NCBI RefSeq assembly: GCF_011299575.1
Contig: NZ_CP049863.1
Span: 2,666,001 to 2,730,000, forward strand
Direction of reading: 5' to 3'
DNA: 64,000 bases
DNA from: Leucobacter viscericola
GTDB taxonomy: Bacteria > Actinomycetota > Actinomycetes > Actinomycetales > Microbacteriaceae
The position numbers and the translations under genes are program-made. Of this stretch, positions 25,147-40,100 are shown in pieces; position 1 is the first letter of the stretch; every line of letters begins with the position of its first letter. The notes under the pieces are model-generated. The model did not search any database. It worked only from the letters and a program-made list of their open reading frames with translations, and was not told where the DNA came from.

Positions 25147-28100
25147 ATGAGAAACAGTAGTCGGGCTCACAGCCCGTTTGACTTGGGCTCCACTGTGTTC
25201 AGTGGAGCTCGTGAGAGGGCGCGGCGCGTCATAGCCGTCACCGTGACCTTCTTGCTGGTGCTGAGCGGGTTTACGACTCTGGGCCTGACCCAGAGCACTG
25301 CCCCGGCCAACGCGCTGACCGGTGATGTGATCGGGTCTGTGGATTGGCCTGGCGACGCGGATCTGCGCAAGGGCGGTGTGTTCGCGATTGCTGTGTGGAA
25401 CAACCAGAACCCCTCCTTCGGGCCAACCGGAGCGGGCAACCTCTCGGGTATCGTGAGCTCGAAGTCGACGCCCACTCGCGCCATTATCTTGCGTAACACG
25501 GCGAACACCGGGTACCGCGATGCGGTGAACCTGGCGGTATCAGCAAACGTTGCGAATAAGGGCGTTGACGGCATCTGGACGACACCCGGCTTGGGCGTTC
25601 AGCAGTCGACGGCGTGGTCATCCACGGCCGAGCGTGACGCGTTTAACGCCACGTACGGCACCACCCGGTACGGCATTATTGAGTGGTCTCCTGCCAACAA
25701 CAACGGTGTGGGTCAGAAGGGCAAGACCTACGAGGTGCGAATCCCGTGGCCGTCTGCGTTCGACAACGAGACCTGTGGCATGGAGACCAACCCGGGCACC
25801 AACGAGCTTGTTGTGATGAACGACTGCACCCCGGCAAACGGCACACGCTACATGGTGTTCAGCCCCGGCCCCGACGGTGATCCGCTGACGCTCGCCGACA
25901 ACTCGTTCCGCACGATCACCACCGTGACCTCTGCTGCGCCCAACAACAACCCGGGCAACGTGAGCGACATGACGCTTGACGCCCTCGGTAACGTGTACAA
26001 CATCGCTACGAGCGGACTCCCCACCAACACTGGCCGCATCATGAAGACCGACGCGCAGACCGGCAAGGTTAGCGTCGTCGCCGACTTTGCGAGCGGAACC
26101 GGCTACACCCTGAACAACTCGGGCAACGGGCTTCCGGTGCAGGACTGGCGCGTGAACCAGTCGGAGTTCGTATCACTCGGCTTCTTGGACGGCAAGATCG
26201 TCATTCCGAGCGGCTACAACGATAACCGCGGCGCAAACTTTACCGCGATTGATCCGCTGCTGCAGCGCCCCTCGTTTGTGAAGGGCTACCCGATCGGTGC
26301 GACCGGTTGGAACGTGGCAGGTACGACCCCGAACACAAACAACACCTGGTACGACGGTGCCGGTGTTGAGGGTGCTGTTGGCCTGTCCGGTGTCGTGAAG
26401 ACCACTGACGGCACCCCGCTCGCGAACCAGACGGTTGCGATCTACCGCGACAACGGTGACGGCACTGCGACGCTGCAGGGCTCTCGCACGACCGACGCAA
26501 ACGGCGTGTACGAGTCGATGCTCAACTGGTCTGCAGGTGTTGGCTACATTCGTGTGGTGCAGCCGAAGCTGACCACGGGCACCGAGACCAAAAATGGCGA
26601 GGTTGTCGCAATTGATGCGTCGCTGAAGGCCAACGACGGTACAAACAGCGTCGAGGCCATCAACGAGACCAACTACGGCGCTAACCCTGCTCTCGGCACA
26701 CCCTTGCAGACGAAGATCAACGTCAACGAGGTCACCGACCTCGTGAAGATCAACGGCAACAACGCGTCCGCCTACTATGTCGCCAACTTCCAGGTTGCTG
26801 TAGCCGGATCCACCGCCGACCTGTCGCGCAACAGCCTGCTGAGCAGCGACGCAAACACTGGTGTTGGTCCGCAGCACGTAAACGTTGACGGGGATGCCGC
26901 AAACGATCTGCGGATCGGCGCGGTCAACGGCCTGTTTACGATTGGTGCGACCAACAACTCGCACGCATCCGACGACGGTGTGTTCTTGAAGCTTGAGGGT
27001 GAGAACCGGGCCGTTGGTGGTCAGCTTCTCGCGCAGGGCAAAAAGTACCGCGTGCTCGTTGATAACCAGGGTGGCCAGGCAGCTAACGCCAAGGTCAGCG
27101 CTTGGCTGACGGCACCGGGTACGCAGAACGCGAGCCCACGAGCGGCGTTTGGTGCAAAGATGGCGGCGAGTGGAGCGCAGGCTGAATTTGACCTGACGGC
27201 ACCGGCCTCCGCCCCGGCCGCGGCGAACAGCTACTCGACACTGCGTGTGAATAGCTCGCTGGTTGACGTTGAGAAGCCAAGCAACGTCGATGGTGAATAC
27301 GCTGCGCTTGCGACGCAGACCGACAAGCCGTGGGTGACCGCGGGTGAGGTCGAAGACCACGAGGTGCGTGTTGTACCCGCGGTCTCCCGTTTCCAGGTGA
27401 ACAGCAAGGTTCCCGGTAACTACAACTTCAACGTGAGTAACACGACGAACAGCCCGGCAACACTCTCCCTGGCTGCGGATGCCAAGAGCACCGCGTACGG
27501 GGTGACGACTGTCAGCAGCGACATGGTGCTCACCAACACCGCTGTTCCAGCTGGGGCATCGCTGAAGTCTGCGAAGGTCGTCGACTCCGTGACCGGTGCC
27601 GCCCTCGGCAACGCAACAGTGTCGGGAAACAACGTGACGATCCCCGGTGCACTACTTGCTGCCGGAAACGACGTTCGTGTTGTGCTCAACTACCTCGAGC
27701 TGCCCAACCCGGCTGCGTCAACCTTTGAGCTGGCACCTGCTTCTGTGGTTGCAGATGACACCGCCGAGATCACGGCAACTGTCACGGTGATCGGCGCATC
27801 GAGCGGCCTGCCTGCGGCTGGTCAGCTCGTGTCTATCAAGAAGCAGAACAGCAGCGATCCGTTCACCATTTCATCGGTGACGGATAACGGCGACGGCACG
27901 TACACCGCAAAGCTCAAGAGCGCCGCTTCTGGCACCTTTGCTGTAAAGGCCTTTGTCGACGTCAACGGCACCGACCAGCAGGTTGGACCCGTGCGTAACG
28001 CTGTGTTCACCGCGGGCGGTCCCGTCGTTGGAGCTGGAAAGTCCGAGCTCAGCATTGACGACAACAAGGATCGTGTGGCGGACGGTGCCGACAGGCACAC

Positions 28101-31100
28101 CATCACCGCGGTGCTCAAGGACGCCAACAACAACCCCGTCGTGGGTGCTGCGGCTTCCCTCACCTCTTCGGTTGCAGACAACGCCGGTAACCCCGTTGTT
28201 GTCTCGGCGTTTACTGAAACCGCTGCTGGTGTGTACACCGCGACGGTGACGTCAACGAAGGCCGGCTCAAAGAGCGTCACGGTCTCGTACGATGCGACAC
28301 TGAAGATTGGAACCGTCGACGCAAACTTTGCTGCCGGTGCTGTTGATCCTGCAAACCCAGGGTCGAGCTTCACCGTCACAGAGGGTAACCAAACGGCGGG
28401 TTCCGGATCACACACTGTGACGGCGAAACTTGCTGACGCACAGGGCAACCCCGTCTCGGGTAAAGCCGCAGGGCTGAACGGTGCTGCATCAGGCGGCGGC
28501 GTTGTGACCGGCTTTGTCGAGTCCGCTACAACCCCCGGAACCTACACCGCGAACGTTACCTCGGCCACCAAGGGCAGCAAGACGGTCACCGTGAAGTTCG
28601 GTGCCGACGCCCTCACGGCTGGCGCAAACGACAAGGCAGTCTTTGTCTCCGGTGAGGTTGACCCGAGCGCTACCGGCACCAGGTTTACGGTGTCGACCGG
28701 CACACAGGTTGCGGGATCCGGAAACCACACCGTTACCGTGACACTTGCTGATGCGGGCAACAACCCGGTTTCGGGCAAGGCTGCTGACCTGAACGGTGCG
28801 GTAACCGGTGGCGCCCTCGTGACCGGTTTCGTTGAGTCACCGGTGACCGAGGGTACCTACACCGCGACCGTCACCTCGCTCACAACCGGCACAAAGACCG
28901 TGACCGTCAACATTGGCGCGTCCGCGGTCACCGTCGGTGCAAACGACAAGGCAGTCTTCGGAGCAGGAACTGTGCTGCCCGGGCACGCTGATACTCGTTT
29001 CTGGGTGTCGACTGGCGCTCAGACCGTGGGCTCAGGCTCACACACGGTGACGGTGACGCTGCGTGATGCGAACGGGAACGCCGTGTCTGGTGTTGCTGCT
29101 CCGCTGACGTGGTCGGCGACCCCGAGCCAGGGTGTGACCCAGGCATCGGGCTTTGTTGAGACGGCAACCCCCGGTACGTACACGGCGACGATTAAGTCGA
29201 CCGTGTCGGGCGCAAAGGTCATCTCGGTCAAGTTCGACGGTGCTTCGATTCTGGTCGGTGGAGTGACCAACAATGCGACCGCGCTGTTTACGGCTGGCGC
29301 CGTTGATCCGACTCAGGCGGGTACAAAGTACTCGGTGACGACGGGTGACGCGACGGCTGTGACTGGTTCACACCAGGTGACAGCGACGCTGGTTGATAGT
29401 TTCAATAACCCGGTGACCAACCAGGCTGCTGAACTCTCAGGTGTTGCTTCGGGCGGCGCTGTTGTGGGAGCGTTCACAGAGACCGTTGGAAAGCCGGGCG
29501 AGTACACCGCTCAGATCACCTCGGCGACTGCCGGCAGCAAGAACGTAACCGTGTCGCATAAGACGTCCGGGGCAGTAACTGCGTCTGGCAATGCCACGGC
29601 GAAGTTCGTCACGGGTGGCGTTGACACCAACAATGCTGGAACCACGTACGACGTAACGACGGGAACCCGGGTCGTCGGGTCGGGCTCGCACACCCTTACG
29701 GTGAAGCTTGCTGACGCGAACGGCCTTGCGGTTTCGGGGCAGAGCGCTGGAATCACCCCTGCGGTGACCGGTGGTGCTGTGATCGGTGGGTTCACGGAAT
29801 CGGGTGCTACTCCCGGTACCTACACCGCTGCAATCACGTCAACGACACCCGGCTCGAAGAACGTCACCGTGAAGTTTGGTGCTGATCCGGTCAACCTCGA
29901 CAAAAACGGCGCTGCTGTGTTTGTGGTGGGCCCGGTAGATCCGAGCAAAACGGGCACGAGCTACTCGGTAACCGGTGGTGAAGCTCCCGTTGTTGGTGGC
30001 GCCCACACGGTGACCGTCACGCTGGTTGATTCGCTGAACAACCCCATTCCTGGCCAGTCGGCCAACCTGGTTGGTGCCGCCGACGGAGGAGCAGCGGTTG
30101 GCGGGTTCTCGGAGTCGGTTGTGACTCCTGGTACCTACACGGCTCAGGTCACATCATCCACACCGGGCGACAAGACGGTGGCGGTAACACACACCGCTGC
30201 GGGCCCCCTGTCTACGACCGCGAACAAGGTCGCGAAGTTTGTGACCGGTGGTGTTGACACGAATGTTGCGTCGACGAACTACACGGTGACGACGGGTAAC
30301 CTGCTTGCGGGTTCGGGCGCGCACACCGTGACCGTGAACCTCACGGACACGATCGGTAACCCGGTTTCGGGTCAGGCTGCTGGCCTGACCGGTGCTTCCT
30401 CAACCGGTGGTGTTGTTGGTGCGTTTACGCCGACCACGACCGCGGGTGAGTACGTTGCGCAGGTCACCTCGCTGACCCCCGGTACGCGCACCATTACGGT
30501 CACGTACGGCGCGAACGCTATTGGCCTGAAGACCGCCGGTAACGACAAGGCTGTGTTTGTGGTGGGTCCGGTTGATCCGAATGTTGGTGGGACCGGCTAC
30601 TCCGTGACCACGGGCACTCGCGTCGCGGGTTCAACTGCGCACACGGTGACGGTGACACTGGCTGATTCGTTCGGCAACGTGATCGCGGGCCAGGCTGCAA
30701 GCCTGACCGGTGCCGCGACCGCCGGTGGTGTTGTTGGATCCTTCTCGGAGACTGCTACTGCGGGCACGTACACCGCTGAGGTGACGTCTGCAACCGTGGG
30801 TGTGAAGACCGTAACGGTCAAGCACTCGGGCACAACGATCAATCCTTCTGGTCCGAACACAGCTGAGTTCGCTGCGGGGGCTGTGTTCCCCGGTGACCCG
30901 GGCACGCGGTTCTCGGTATCGACTGGTGCGCAGACTGTGGGAACCGGTGCGCACACCGTGACGGTAACGCTGCGGGATTCGAACGGAATCCCTGTGCCTG
31001 GTGCGGCTGCTCCGTTGAGCTGGTCAGCAAACCCGAGCGCGGGTGTCACGCTGGGCTCCGGATTTGTGGAGACCGCGACGCCCGGTACCTACACGGCGAC

Positions 31101-34100
31101 GATCAAGTCGACCGTGTCGGGTGCGAAGACAATTTCCGTGAACTACGACACGACGCCGATTCTGCTTGGCGGGAATAACAACGCTGCTGCCCTGTTCGTT
31201 GCGGGCAGTGTGGATCCGTCGCAGGGGAACACAAAGTTCTCGGTGACAACAGGTGATGCAACGGCTGTGACCGGTTCACACCAGGTGACGGTGACGCTGG
31301 TTGATAGCCTGAACAACCCCGTAACCAACCAGGCTGGTGAACTCACCGGCGCTGCATCGGGCGGTGCTCTTGTCGGGTCGTTTACCGAGTCGGTTGTGAA
31401 GCCGGGTGAGTACACGGCTCAGGTGACGTCGGCAACGGCGGGAAGCAAGACTGTTTCGGTCACGCATAAGACGGCCGGAGCGGTGACTGCCTCGGGCAAC
31501 ACCACGGCGAAGTTTGTTACCGGTGGTGTTGACACGGGTAATGCGGGTACGAAGTACAGCGTGACGGAGGGAACCCGAGTTGTGGGTTCCGGTGCGCACA
31601 CGCTGACGGTGAAGCTTGCCGACGCGAACGGTCTTGCGGTTTCGGGTCAGAGCGCCGGCATTACGGCCGCGGTGACCGGTGGCGCTGTGATCGGTGCGTT
31701 TACTGAGTCTGGTGGAACGCCTGGCACATACACGGCTTCGGTGACATCGGAGACGCCTGGCAGCAAAAACGTGACGGTGAAGTTTGGTGCCGATCCGGTA
31801 AATGTTGACCAGAACGGAGCGGCCGTGTTTGTGGTCGGTCCGGTGGATCCGACCCAGGCCGGTACCAACTACACGGTGACCGGTGGTGAGGCCCCTGTTG
31901 TTGGTGGTACTCACACCGTGACTGTGTCGCTGGTTGATGGCTTGAAGAACCCGATCCCGGGTCAGGCAGCAAACCTCGCTGGCGCAGCTGATGGCGGTGC
32001 CGTGGTCGGTACGTTCCAGGAGTCGATTGTGGCTCCCGGTACCTACACCGCCCAGGTAACCGCGACAATTCCGGGCGACAAGACAGTTGCAGTGACACAC
32101 TCTGCTGCTGGCGCGTTGAACGCGAAGGGCAACAAGGTTGCCAAGTTCGTAACCGGTGGAGTTGACACGAACGTTGCGTCGACAAACTACACGGTGACGA
32201 CCGGAAACCTGCTTGCGGGCTCCGGCGCCCACACGGTGACAGTAAACCTGACCGATTCGATCGGTAACCCGGTCTCGGGTCAGGCAGCTGGCCTGACCGG
32301 TGCTTCCACCGTTGGTGGTGTGGTTGGTGCGTTCACGCCGACAACAACCGCGGGTGAATATGTCGCTCAGGTGACGTCACTGACTCCAGGCACGCGGACC
32401 ATCACGGTCACCTACGGTGCCAACGCTGTTGGCCTGAAGACCGCCGGTAACGACAAAGCTGTGTTCGTTGTAGGCCCGGTTGATCCGAATGTTGGTGGAA
32501 CCGGCTACTCCGTGACCACGGGCACTCGGGTTGCGGGCTCCGGTGAGCACACCGTAACTGTGACACTGGCTGATTCGTTCGGCAACGTGATCGCAGGCCA
32601 GGCGGCAAACCTGACCGGTGCGGTTTCGGGTGGCGCTGCAGTTGGCGCGTTCACGGAGACAGCAACCGCGGGTACTTACTCGGCCGCTGTGACGTCGCCG
32701 ACCGTGGGTGTGAAGACCGTAACGGTCAAGCACTCCGGTACAACGATCAATCCATCGGGACCGAACACCGCGGAATTCGCTGCGGGTGAGGTGTTCCCGG
32801 GTGATCCCGGTACTCGCTTCTGGGTATCGACTGGGGCTCAGACCGTGGGCTCAGGCTCACACACGGTGACGGTGACGCTGCGCGACGCAAACGGGACCGC
32901 GGTCTCTGGTGTTGCAGCTCCCTTGACGTGGTCGGCGAACCCGAGCCAGGGTGTCACCCAGGCAACGGGCTTTGTTGAGACGGCAACTCCGGGAACCTAT
33001 ACGGCGACGATCAAGTCGACCGTGTCGGGTGCGAAGGTCATCTCGGTCAAGTTCGACAGTGCAACGATTCTGGTCGGCGGTGTGACGAACAACGCAACCG
33101 CGCTGTTTACAGCGGGTGCAGTTGACCCGGGTCAGGCGGGTACGAAGTACTCAGTGACGACGGGTGACGCGACGGCTGTGACCGGTTCACACCAGGTGAC
33201 CGTAACGATGGTTGACGCGTTCGATAACCCTGTGACGAACCAGGCTGGTGAACTCACTGGCGCTGCTTCGGGTGGTGCTGTTGTGGGAGCGTTTACGGAG
33301 TCGGCTGTGAAGCCGGGCGAGTACACCGCTCAGATCACCTCGGCGACTGCCGGCAGCAAGAACGTGACGGTTGCGCACAAGACGGCCGGAGCGGTGACTG
33401 TCTCCGGCAATGCCACGGCGAAGTTCGTCACGGGTGGCGTCGACACGGGTAATGCCGATACGAAGTACAACGTGACCGAGGGAACCCGGGTTGTGGGTTC
33501 CGGTGCACACACGCTGACGGTGAAGCTTGCCGACGCCAACGGTCTCGCGGTGTCGAACCAGAGCGCAGGAATCACTGCCACGGCAACCGGCGGTGCTGTG
33601 ATCGGTGCGTTCACCGAGTCCGGTGGCACACCTGGCACGTACACGGCGCAGATTACCTCGGACACCCCTGGTACGAAGAACGTGACGGTGAAGTTTGGTG
33701 CCGATCTCGTAAACGTTGACCAGAATGGTGCGGCTGTGTTTGTGGTGGGTCCGGTGGATCCGACCCAGGCTGGCACGAACTACACGGTGACCGGTGGTGA
33801 AGCGCCTGTTGTTGGTGGTGCTCACACGGTGACTGTGTCGCTGGTTGACAGCCTGAAGAACCCAATCTCGGGTCAGGCAGCAAACCTCGCTGGTGCAGCT
33901 GACGGTGGTGCTGTGGTGGGTGCCTTCCAGGAGTCCGTTGTGACTCCCGGCACGTACACAGCCCAGGTGACCGCGACAACTCCGGGCGACAAGACGGTAG
34001 CGGTCACACACTCCGCTGCTGGTGTGTTGAAGGCGAGCGGCAACAAGGTTGCCAAGTTCGTAACCGGTGGTGTCGACACGAACGTTGCGTCGACAAACTA

Positions 34101-37100
34101 CACAGTGACGACCGGTGACCTGCTTGCGGGCTCCGGCGCGCACACGGTGACCGTGAACCTCACGGACACGATCGGCAACCCGGTCTCGGGTCAGGCTGCA
34201 GGGCTTACCGGCGCTTCCTCAACCGGTGGTGTGGTGAGCGCGTTTACGCCGACCACAACCGCGGGTGAGTACGTCGCTCAGGTGACGTCACTGACCCCCG
34301 GCACGCGGACCATTACGGTCACGTACGGCGCAAACGCTGTTGGCCTGAAGGCCGCCGGCAACGATAAAGCAGTGTTCGTCGTTGGTGCGGTTGATCCGAA
34401 TGTTGGTGGGACCGGCTACTCCGTGACCACTGGCACTCGGATTGCAGGATCGACCTCACACACGGTGACCGTGACGCTGGCTGATTCGTTCGGCAACGTG
34501 ATCGCGGGCCAGGCCGCAAGCCTGACCGGTGCGGTCACGGGTGGCGCTGCAGTTGGCGCGTTCACGGAAACCGCAACCGCGGGCACCTACACCGCAGAGG
34601 TGACATCGTCGAGCGTGGGTGTGAAGACCGTAACGGTCAAGCACTCCAGCACCACGATCAACGCCTCAGGACCGAACACCGCCGAGTTCACAGCTGGCAG
34701 TGTCGATCCGAACCACAGCGGCACACGATTCACAGTGACGCAGGGCGAGCAGACCGCTGGCCTTGGTTCGCACACCGTGACTGCGAAGCTGAAGGACAGC
34801 TACGGCAACGCCGTACCTGGCCAGGCCGCTCAGTTGAGCTGGTCTTCGGCGAACAGCCTCGGCGTGAACGTTGTGACGGGCTTTGTTGAGACGGCTACGC
34901 CCGGTACCTACACGGCCCCGATTCTCTCCTCGAGCGCGGGTAACAAGGTTATCTCTGTGCTGCACGGCGCAGACCCGATTACCTTCGAAACGAACCGCAC
35001 TGCAACCTTCATCCCTGGTGGAGTGAGCGTCGGTAACGCAGGGACGAAGTTCTCGGTGTCAACCGGTACTCGTGTGGCGGGCTCCGGCACACACACGGTG
35101 ACGGCGACACTGGCTGATGAGAACGGCAACGCGGTTTCCGGTCAGGCAGGCCCGCTGAGCTGGACGGCGAACGCTTCTCTGGGTGCTGGCGCGGTTACGC
35201 CCTTCACCGAGACGGCAACGCCCGGTACCTACACGGCCGTGATCAATTCGACGCTTGCCGGTGGAAAGGTCATCACCGCAAGCTACGGAAGCAGCGTGCT
35301 CGCTCGAAGTGGCAACGACACCGCGACCTTTGTCGCCGGTGGTGTTGACACCAACAACGCGGGTACGAAGTACACCGTGTCGCAGGGCACTCGCATTGCC
35401 GGTTCAGGATCGCACACCGTCACGGTCACCCTGCGTGATACGCACGGCAACGTGGTCTCGGGCGAAGCTGCTCCGCTGAGCTGGTCGTCAGCGACCAGCC
35501 TGGGTGTCAACAACGTCACTCCGTTTGTCGAGACAGCTACCCCCGGCACCTACTCCGCCGTGATTAGCTCCTCGCTTGCGGGTAACAAGGTGATCTCGAC
35601 GCTGTACGGGGCCAACCCGATCAGTGTTCTGGGGAACGCTACGGCGGCATTTGTTGCCGGTGGTGTTGACACCAACCGTCCTGGCACGAAGTACTCAGTA
35701 TCCGGGGGCGACGCCTCCGTGCTGGGCGGATCGCACCAGGTAACGGTGAATCTCGTTGACGGCGTGGATAACCCCGTGTCGGGCCAAGCGGCGAGCCTGA
35801 AGGCTGTTGCTTCGGGTGGTGCCGTGGTCGGTGACTTCACCGAGTCGACGGACACGCCTGGCATGTACACGGCGGCTGTCACATCGGCAACCGCGGGCAA
35901 TAAGTCGGTCACTGTGAAGCACGACACCAACTCGGTGAACGCTTCCGGGAACACTACGGCACGGTTCATCGCCGGCGGTGTTGACACGAATGCCCCGGGC
36001 ACCAACTACTCGGTGTCCACGGGTAGCCGAGTCGCCGGTGCGACCTCGCACACCGTGACAGTGAACCTCACTGACACAAACGGCAACGTGGTCTCAGGGC
36101 AGGCTGGTGGACTCACCGGCTCGGCTTCTGGCGGCGCAAAGGTGTCCAACTTCACGGAGACCGGCACCGCTGGTACCTACACGGCAACTGTGAGCTCGAA
36201 CACCACGGGCGACAAGACCGTCACGGTGAACTACGGTGCAAACCAGGTCAACCTCAACGGAAACGGTGTTGCTGTCTTCGTTGCAGGGCTCGTCGATCTG
36301 GGTCACGCGAACACGAACTACACGGTGACTGGTGGAAACCAGATCGCGGGTGCAGGTTCGCACACTGTCACGGTGAAACTGGCCGATGCGAATGGAAACT
36401 CCGTAGCGGGTAAGGAAGCAGATCTTTCGGGAGCTGCGACCGGATCCGCCCAGGTCTCGGCGTTCAAGGAGTCGGCAGTTACTGCTGGCACCTACACGGC
36501 GACCGTCACCTCCAACGCCGCTGGAAACAAGACCGTCACGGTCAAGTTTGAAAGCGGTTCGGTGACTGCGAATGGCAACGACACCGCGAAGTTTGTCGCG
36601 GGCAGCGTTGACACCGGTGCTGACGCCACGCGCTACACGGTTTCGACCGGTACACGTGTCGCTGGCTCGGGAGTGCACACGGTCACGGCAACGCTGGCTG
36701 ACGCGTACGGCAACCCGGTTTCGGGTGAGGCCGCTCCGCTGAGCTGGTCTTCCGTGCCTGGCAGTGTTGTGCCGAGCGCCTTTGTTGAGACGGCAACCCC
36801 GGGTACTTACACTGCGACGCTCGCGTCGCCGGTAGCCGGTGCCAAGACGATCAAGGTGCACTACGGTGCACTGCCCGTCACCCTCGGAGCTAACGACACC
36901 GCCACGTTTGTGGCCGGTGCTGTTGACACGAGCAAAACGGGCACGGCGTACTCGGTGTCGGGTGGTGACGCCTCAGTTGAGGGCGGCTCACACCAGGTGA
37001 CCGTGACGCTGGTTGATGCACTGGACAACCCGGTTTCTGCACAGAGCGGTCTGCTGGTTGCGGCCGTCTCGGGCGGTGCTGTGGTTTCCAGCTTCACTGA

Positions 37101-40100
37101 GTCGGCTACCGCGCCTGGCACCTACACTGCGCAGGTAACCTCGGCAACCGCCGGTAGCAAGTCGGTAACTGTTCGCTACGGGGCTGACGCGGTAAACGCT
37201 TCGGGCAACACCACCGCGCGATTCGTGGCCGGTGGTGTTGACACCGGTGTCGCTGGCACCAACTACACGGTTTCGACAGGAACTCGTGTGGCTGGCAGTG
37301 GCGCGCACACCGTGACGGTGATGCTCGCTGACAAGGCCGGAAACGTGGTTTCCGGTCAGGGAAGCGGCTTGTCTGCGACCGCCGCTGGCGGCCTGGGTGG
37401 CGGTGGGGTCTCGACCTTCACCGAGACCGCTACGGCCGGTACCTACACCGCGACAATCACCTCGACGCTTGCCGGAGTGAAGACCATCGCGGTGAACTAC
37501 GGCGCGAATCCTCTCACCCTGAAGGTTGGCGGAAACGCCAAGGCGAGCTTCATCGCTGGTGAGGTTGACACCGATAACGCTGCGACTCGTTACAACGTGT
37601 CCACAGGCGATGCGGTAGCGGGCTCCGGTTCGCACACCGTGACGGTGACGCTGGCTGACGTGAGTGGTAACGCGGTCTCTGGCAAGGCAAACGACCTTGT
37701 TGGTGCGGCCTCGGGTAGCGGTGCGGTGACGAACTTCACTGAGTCGCTGACCACCCCCGGTACGTACACGGCCACGGTGACCTCGAACACCTCCGGTGAC
37801 AAGATTGTGACCGTGCGAGTTGCGGGCACTCTCGTAAAGCCGGGTCTGAACAGCATCGCTCGATTTATTGCGGGAGATGTTGATCCGAACAGCGCTGGCA
37901 CCAAGTTCAAGGTGTCGACGGGTACGCAGGTTGCAGGATCAGGTGCTCACACGGTGACGGTGACCCTGAGTGACGCGTTCGGCAACCCGGTTTCGGGTCA
38001 GGCCGCTCCGCTGAGCTGGTCCTCGGCGAGTAGCCTCGGCGTGAACTCGGTTACGGGCTTCGCAGAGTCTGCGATCCCCGGCACCTACACCGCCGCGATC
38101 CTCTCCTCGGTTGCTGGTGACAAGGTCATCACGACGCTCTTCGGCTCGACTCCGCTCGGACTCGTTGCGAGCGGCAACGACACGGCGAAGTTTGTCGCCG
38201 GGTCTGTCGATCTGAACGGCGCGGGCACCGGATACTCGGTGTCGTCGGGTGAGAAGCAGGTCGTTGGTGGCTCACACACCGTGACGGTAACGCTGGTTGA
38301 CGGTCTGGAGAACCCGGTTTCCGGTCAACGGAACAACCTCGTGGCGACAGCCACGGGCGGCGCCCAGGTCTCCAGCTTTAGTGAGTCGGCTACGCCGGGC
38401 ACCTACACGGCAACGGTGACCGCGACCACAACCGGAAACAAGAAGGTGACGGTGAAGCTGAGCGGAAGCGATGTGAAGCCGAACGGAAACGACACGGCAG
38501 TGTTTGTGGCTGGTGACGTCGACACGAACAATGGCGGCACAAGCTACTCAGTGTCGGGTGGCACCGAGCTCGCTGGAACAGGAGCGCACACGGTAACGGC
38601 AACGTTGTCGGATGCAAACGGTAACCCGGTCACGGGTCAGGCTGCTGGGCTTGTTGCTGTTGCAACCGACGGTGGCGTGGTGGCAACCTTCACGGAGACG
38701 GCTGCGGTTCCAGGCGAGTACAAGGCGTCGGTGACGTCGAGCACTGCCGGAATTAAGACCGTCACGGTGAAGTTCTCCGGCAACGCTGTGAATGCCGGTA
38801 CGAACAACACCAAGGCGAACTTCCTCGCCGGCGGCGTTGACCTCGGAAACGCCGGTACGAACTACACCGTGTCGACGGGAAGCCAGGTTGTGGCCTCCGG
38901 CTCGCACAAGGTGACCGTGAAGCTGGCGGATGCGAACAGCAACCCCGTCTCAGGCGAGGCAGCTCAGTTGAGCTGGTCGTCGGCTACGAGCCTCGGTGTG
39001 TTCTCGGTCACGGCATTCGTCGAGACGGCAACTCCCGGCACCTACGTGGCGACGATCCTGTCGTCGTCCGCTGGTGAGAAGGTCATTACCGTGAACCACA
39101 ACGGTTCGCCGATCACCCTCACGGGGAACGGCACGGCGTTGTTCGCGGCGGGTGATGTTGACCTCGGGTTGGCTCGAACCGGTTACGTCGTATCTTCTGG
39201 TGAGGTTGCGATTGGAAACGGCTCGCACTCGGTCACGGTGACGCTTGCTGACGTGTTCGGCAACCCGATCGCAGGTCTGGCGAACAGAATCTCGGCTCAG
39301 AGCACTGACCCCTTGGGGCTGGGAATGATCTCGGGCTTCACGGAGTCGACCACCACCCCAGGTACGTACACAGCCGCGGTTGTGTCGAGCCGGCCGGGCA
39401 GCAAGTTCATCATCGCGAGCTACACAAACGGTGGTGCAACCGGCCTGATCACTCCTGTGGGCAACCGCAACGCGGTGTTCGTCACCGGTGGTACCGATAT
39501 CACGCACCCGGGTACCAAGTACACGGTGTCAACGGGTGACAAGGTGGCCGAGGCCGCTGAGCACACGGTGACGGTATCGCTGGCCGACGCTGCTGGTAAC
39601 CCGGTCACGGGTCAAGCTGCAGGCCTTGTGTGGGCGACCACTGCCAGCCTAGGAGACGAGACACCGACTGCATTCACTGAGACGGACGTTCCCGGTACCT
39701 ACACCGCTCCGATCAAGACAACAGTCTTCGGTCTGAAGCCGATTACGGTGGTGTTCGGCGCCGACAGCATCAACCTGGTCGGTAACGGAACAGCCTCGTT
39801 CATCGACGGAGTGCTGGGTGTTGACCTTACGAAGTCTGGCTTCCAGGTGTCGACTGGATCACAGCTCGTCACGTCGGGCAAGCACACCGTCACGGTGAAG
39901 CTGCTCGATAAGAACGGCAAGCTGGTGCCCGGTCAGGTTGGCAAGCTCAAGGCCGCTGTAAGCGGTGGCATTGGTAAGGGAACCGTCGGCAACTTCGGTG
40001 AGGTATCGACTGGCACCTACACCGCAACCGTCACTTCGACCCTCGCGGGTAAGAAGCCGGTCACGGTGAAGTACGACGGTACTGACGTAAAGGTAACGAT

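Noticed and set aside
26173..27360. Long leftward frame (395 aa) opposite the adhesin head, and similar ones at 31276-32232, 33187-34143 and 39859-40800.
   Set aside because: They are antisense shadows produced by the base composition and repeats of the adhesin gene; their products are rich in Arg/His and low in complexity.
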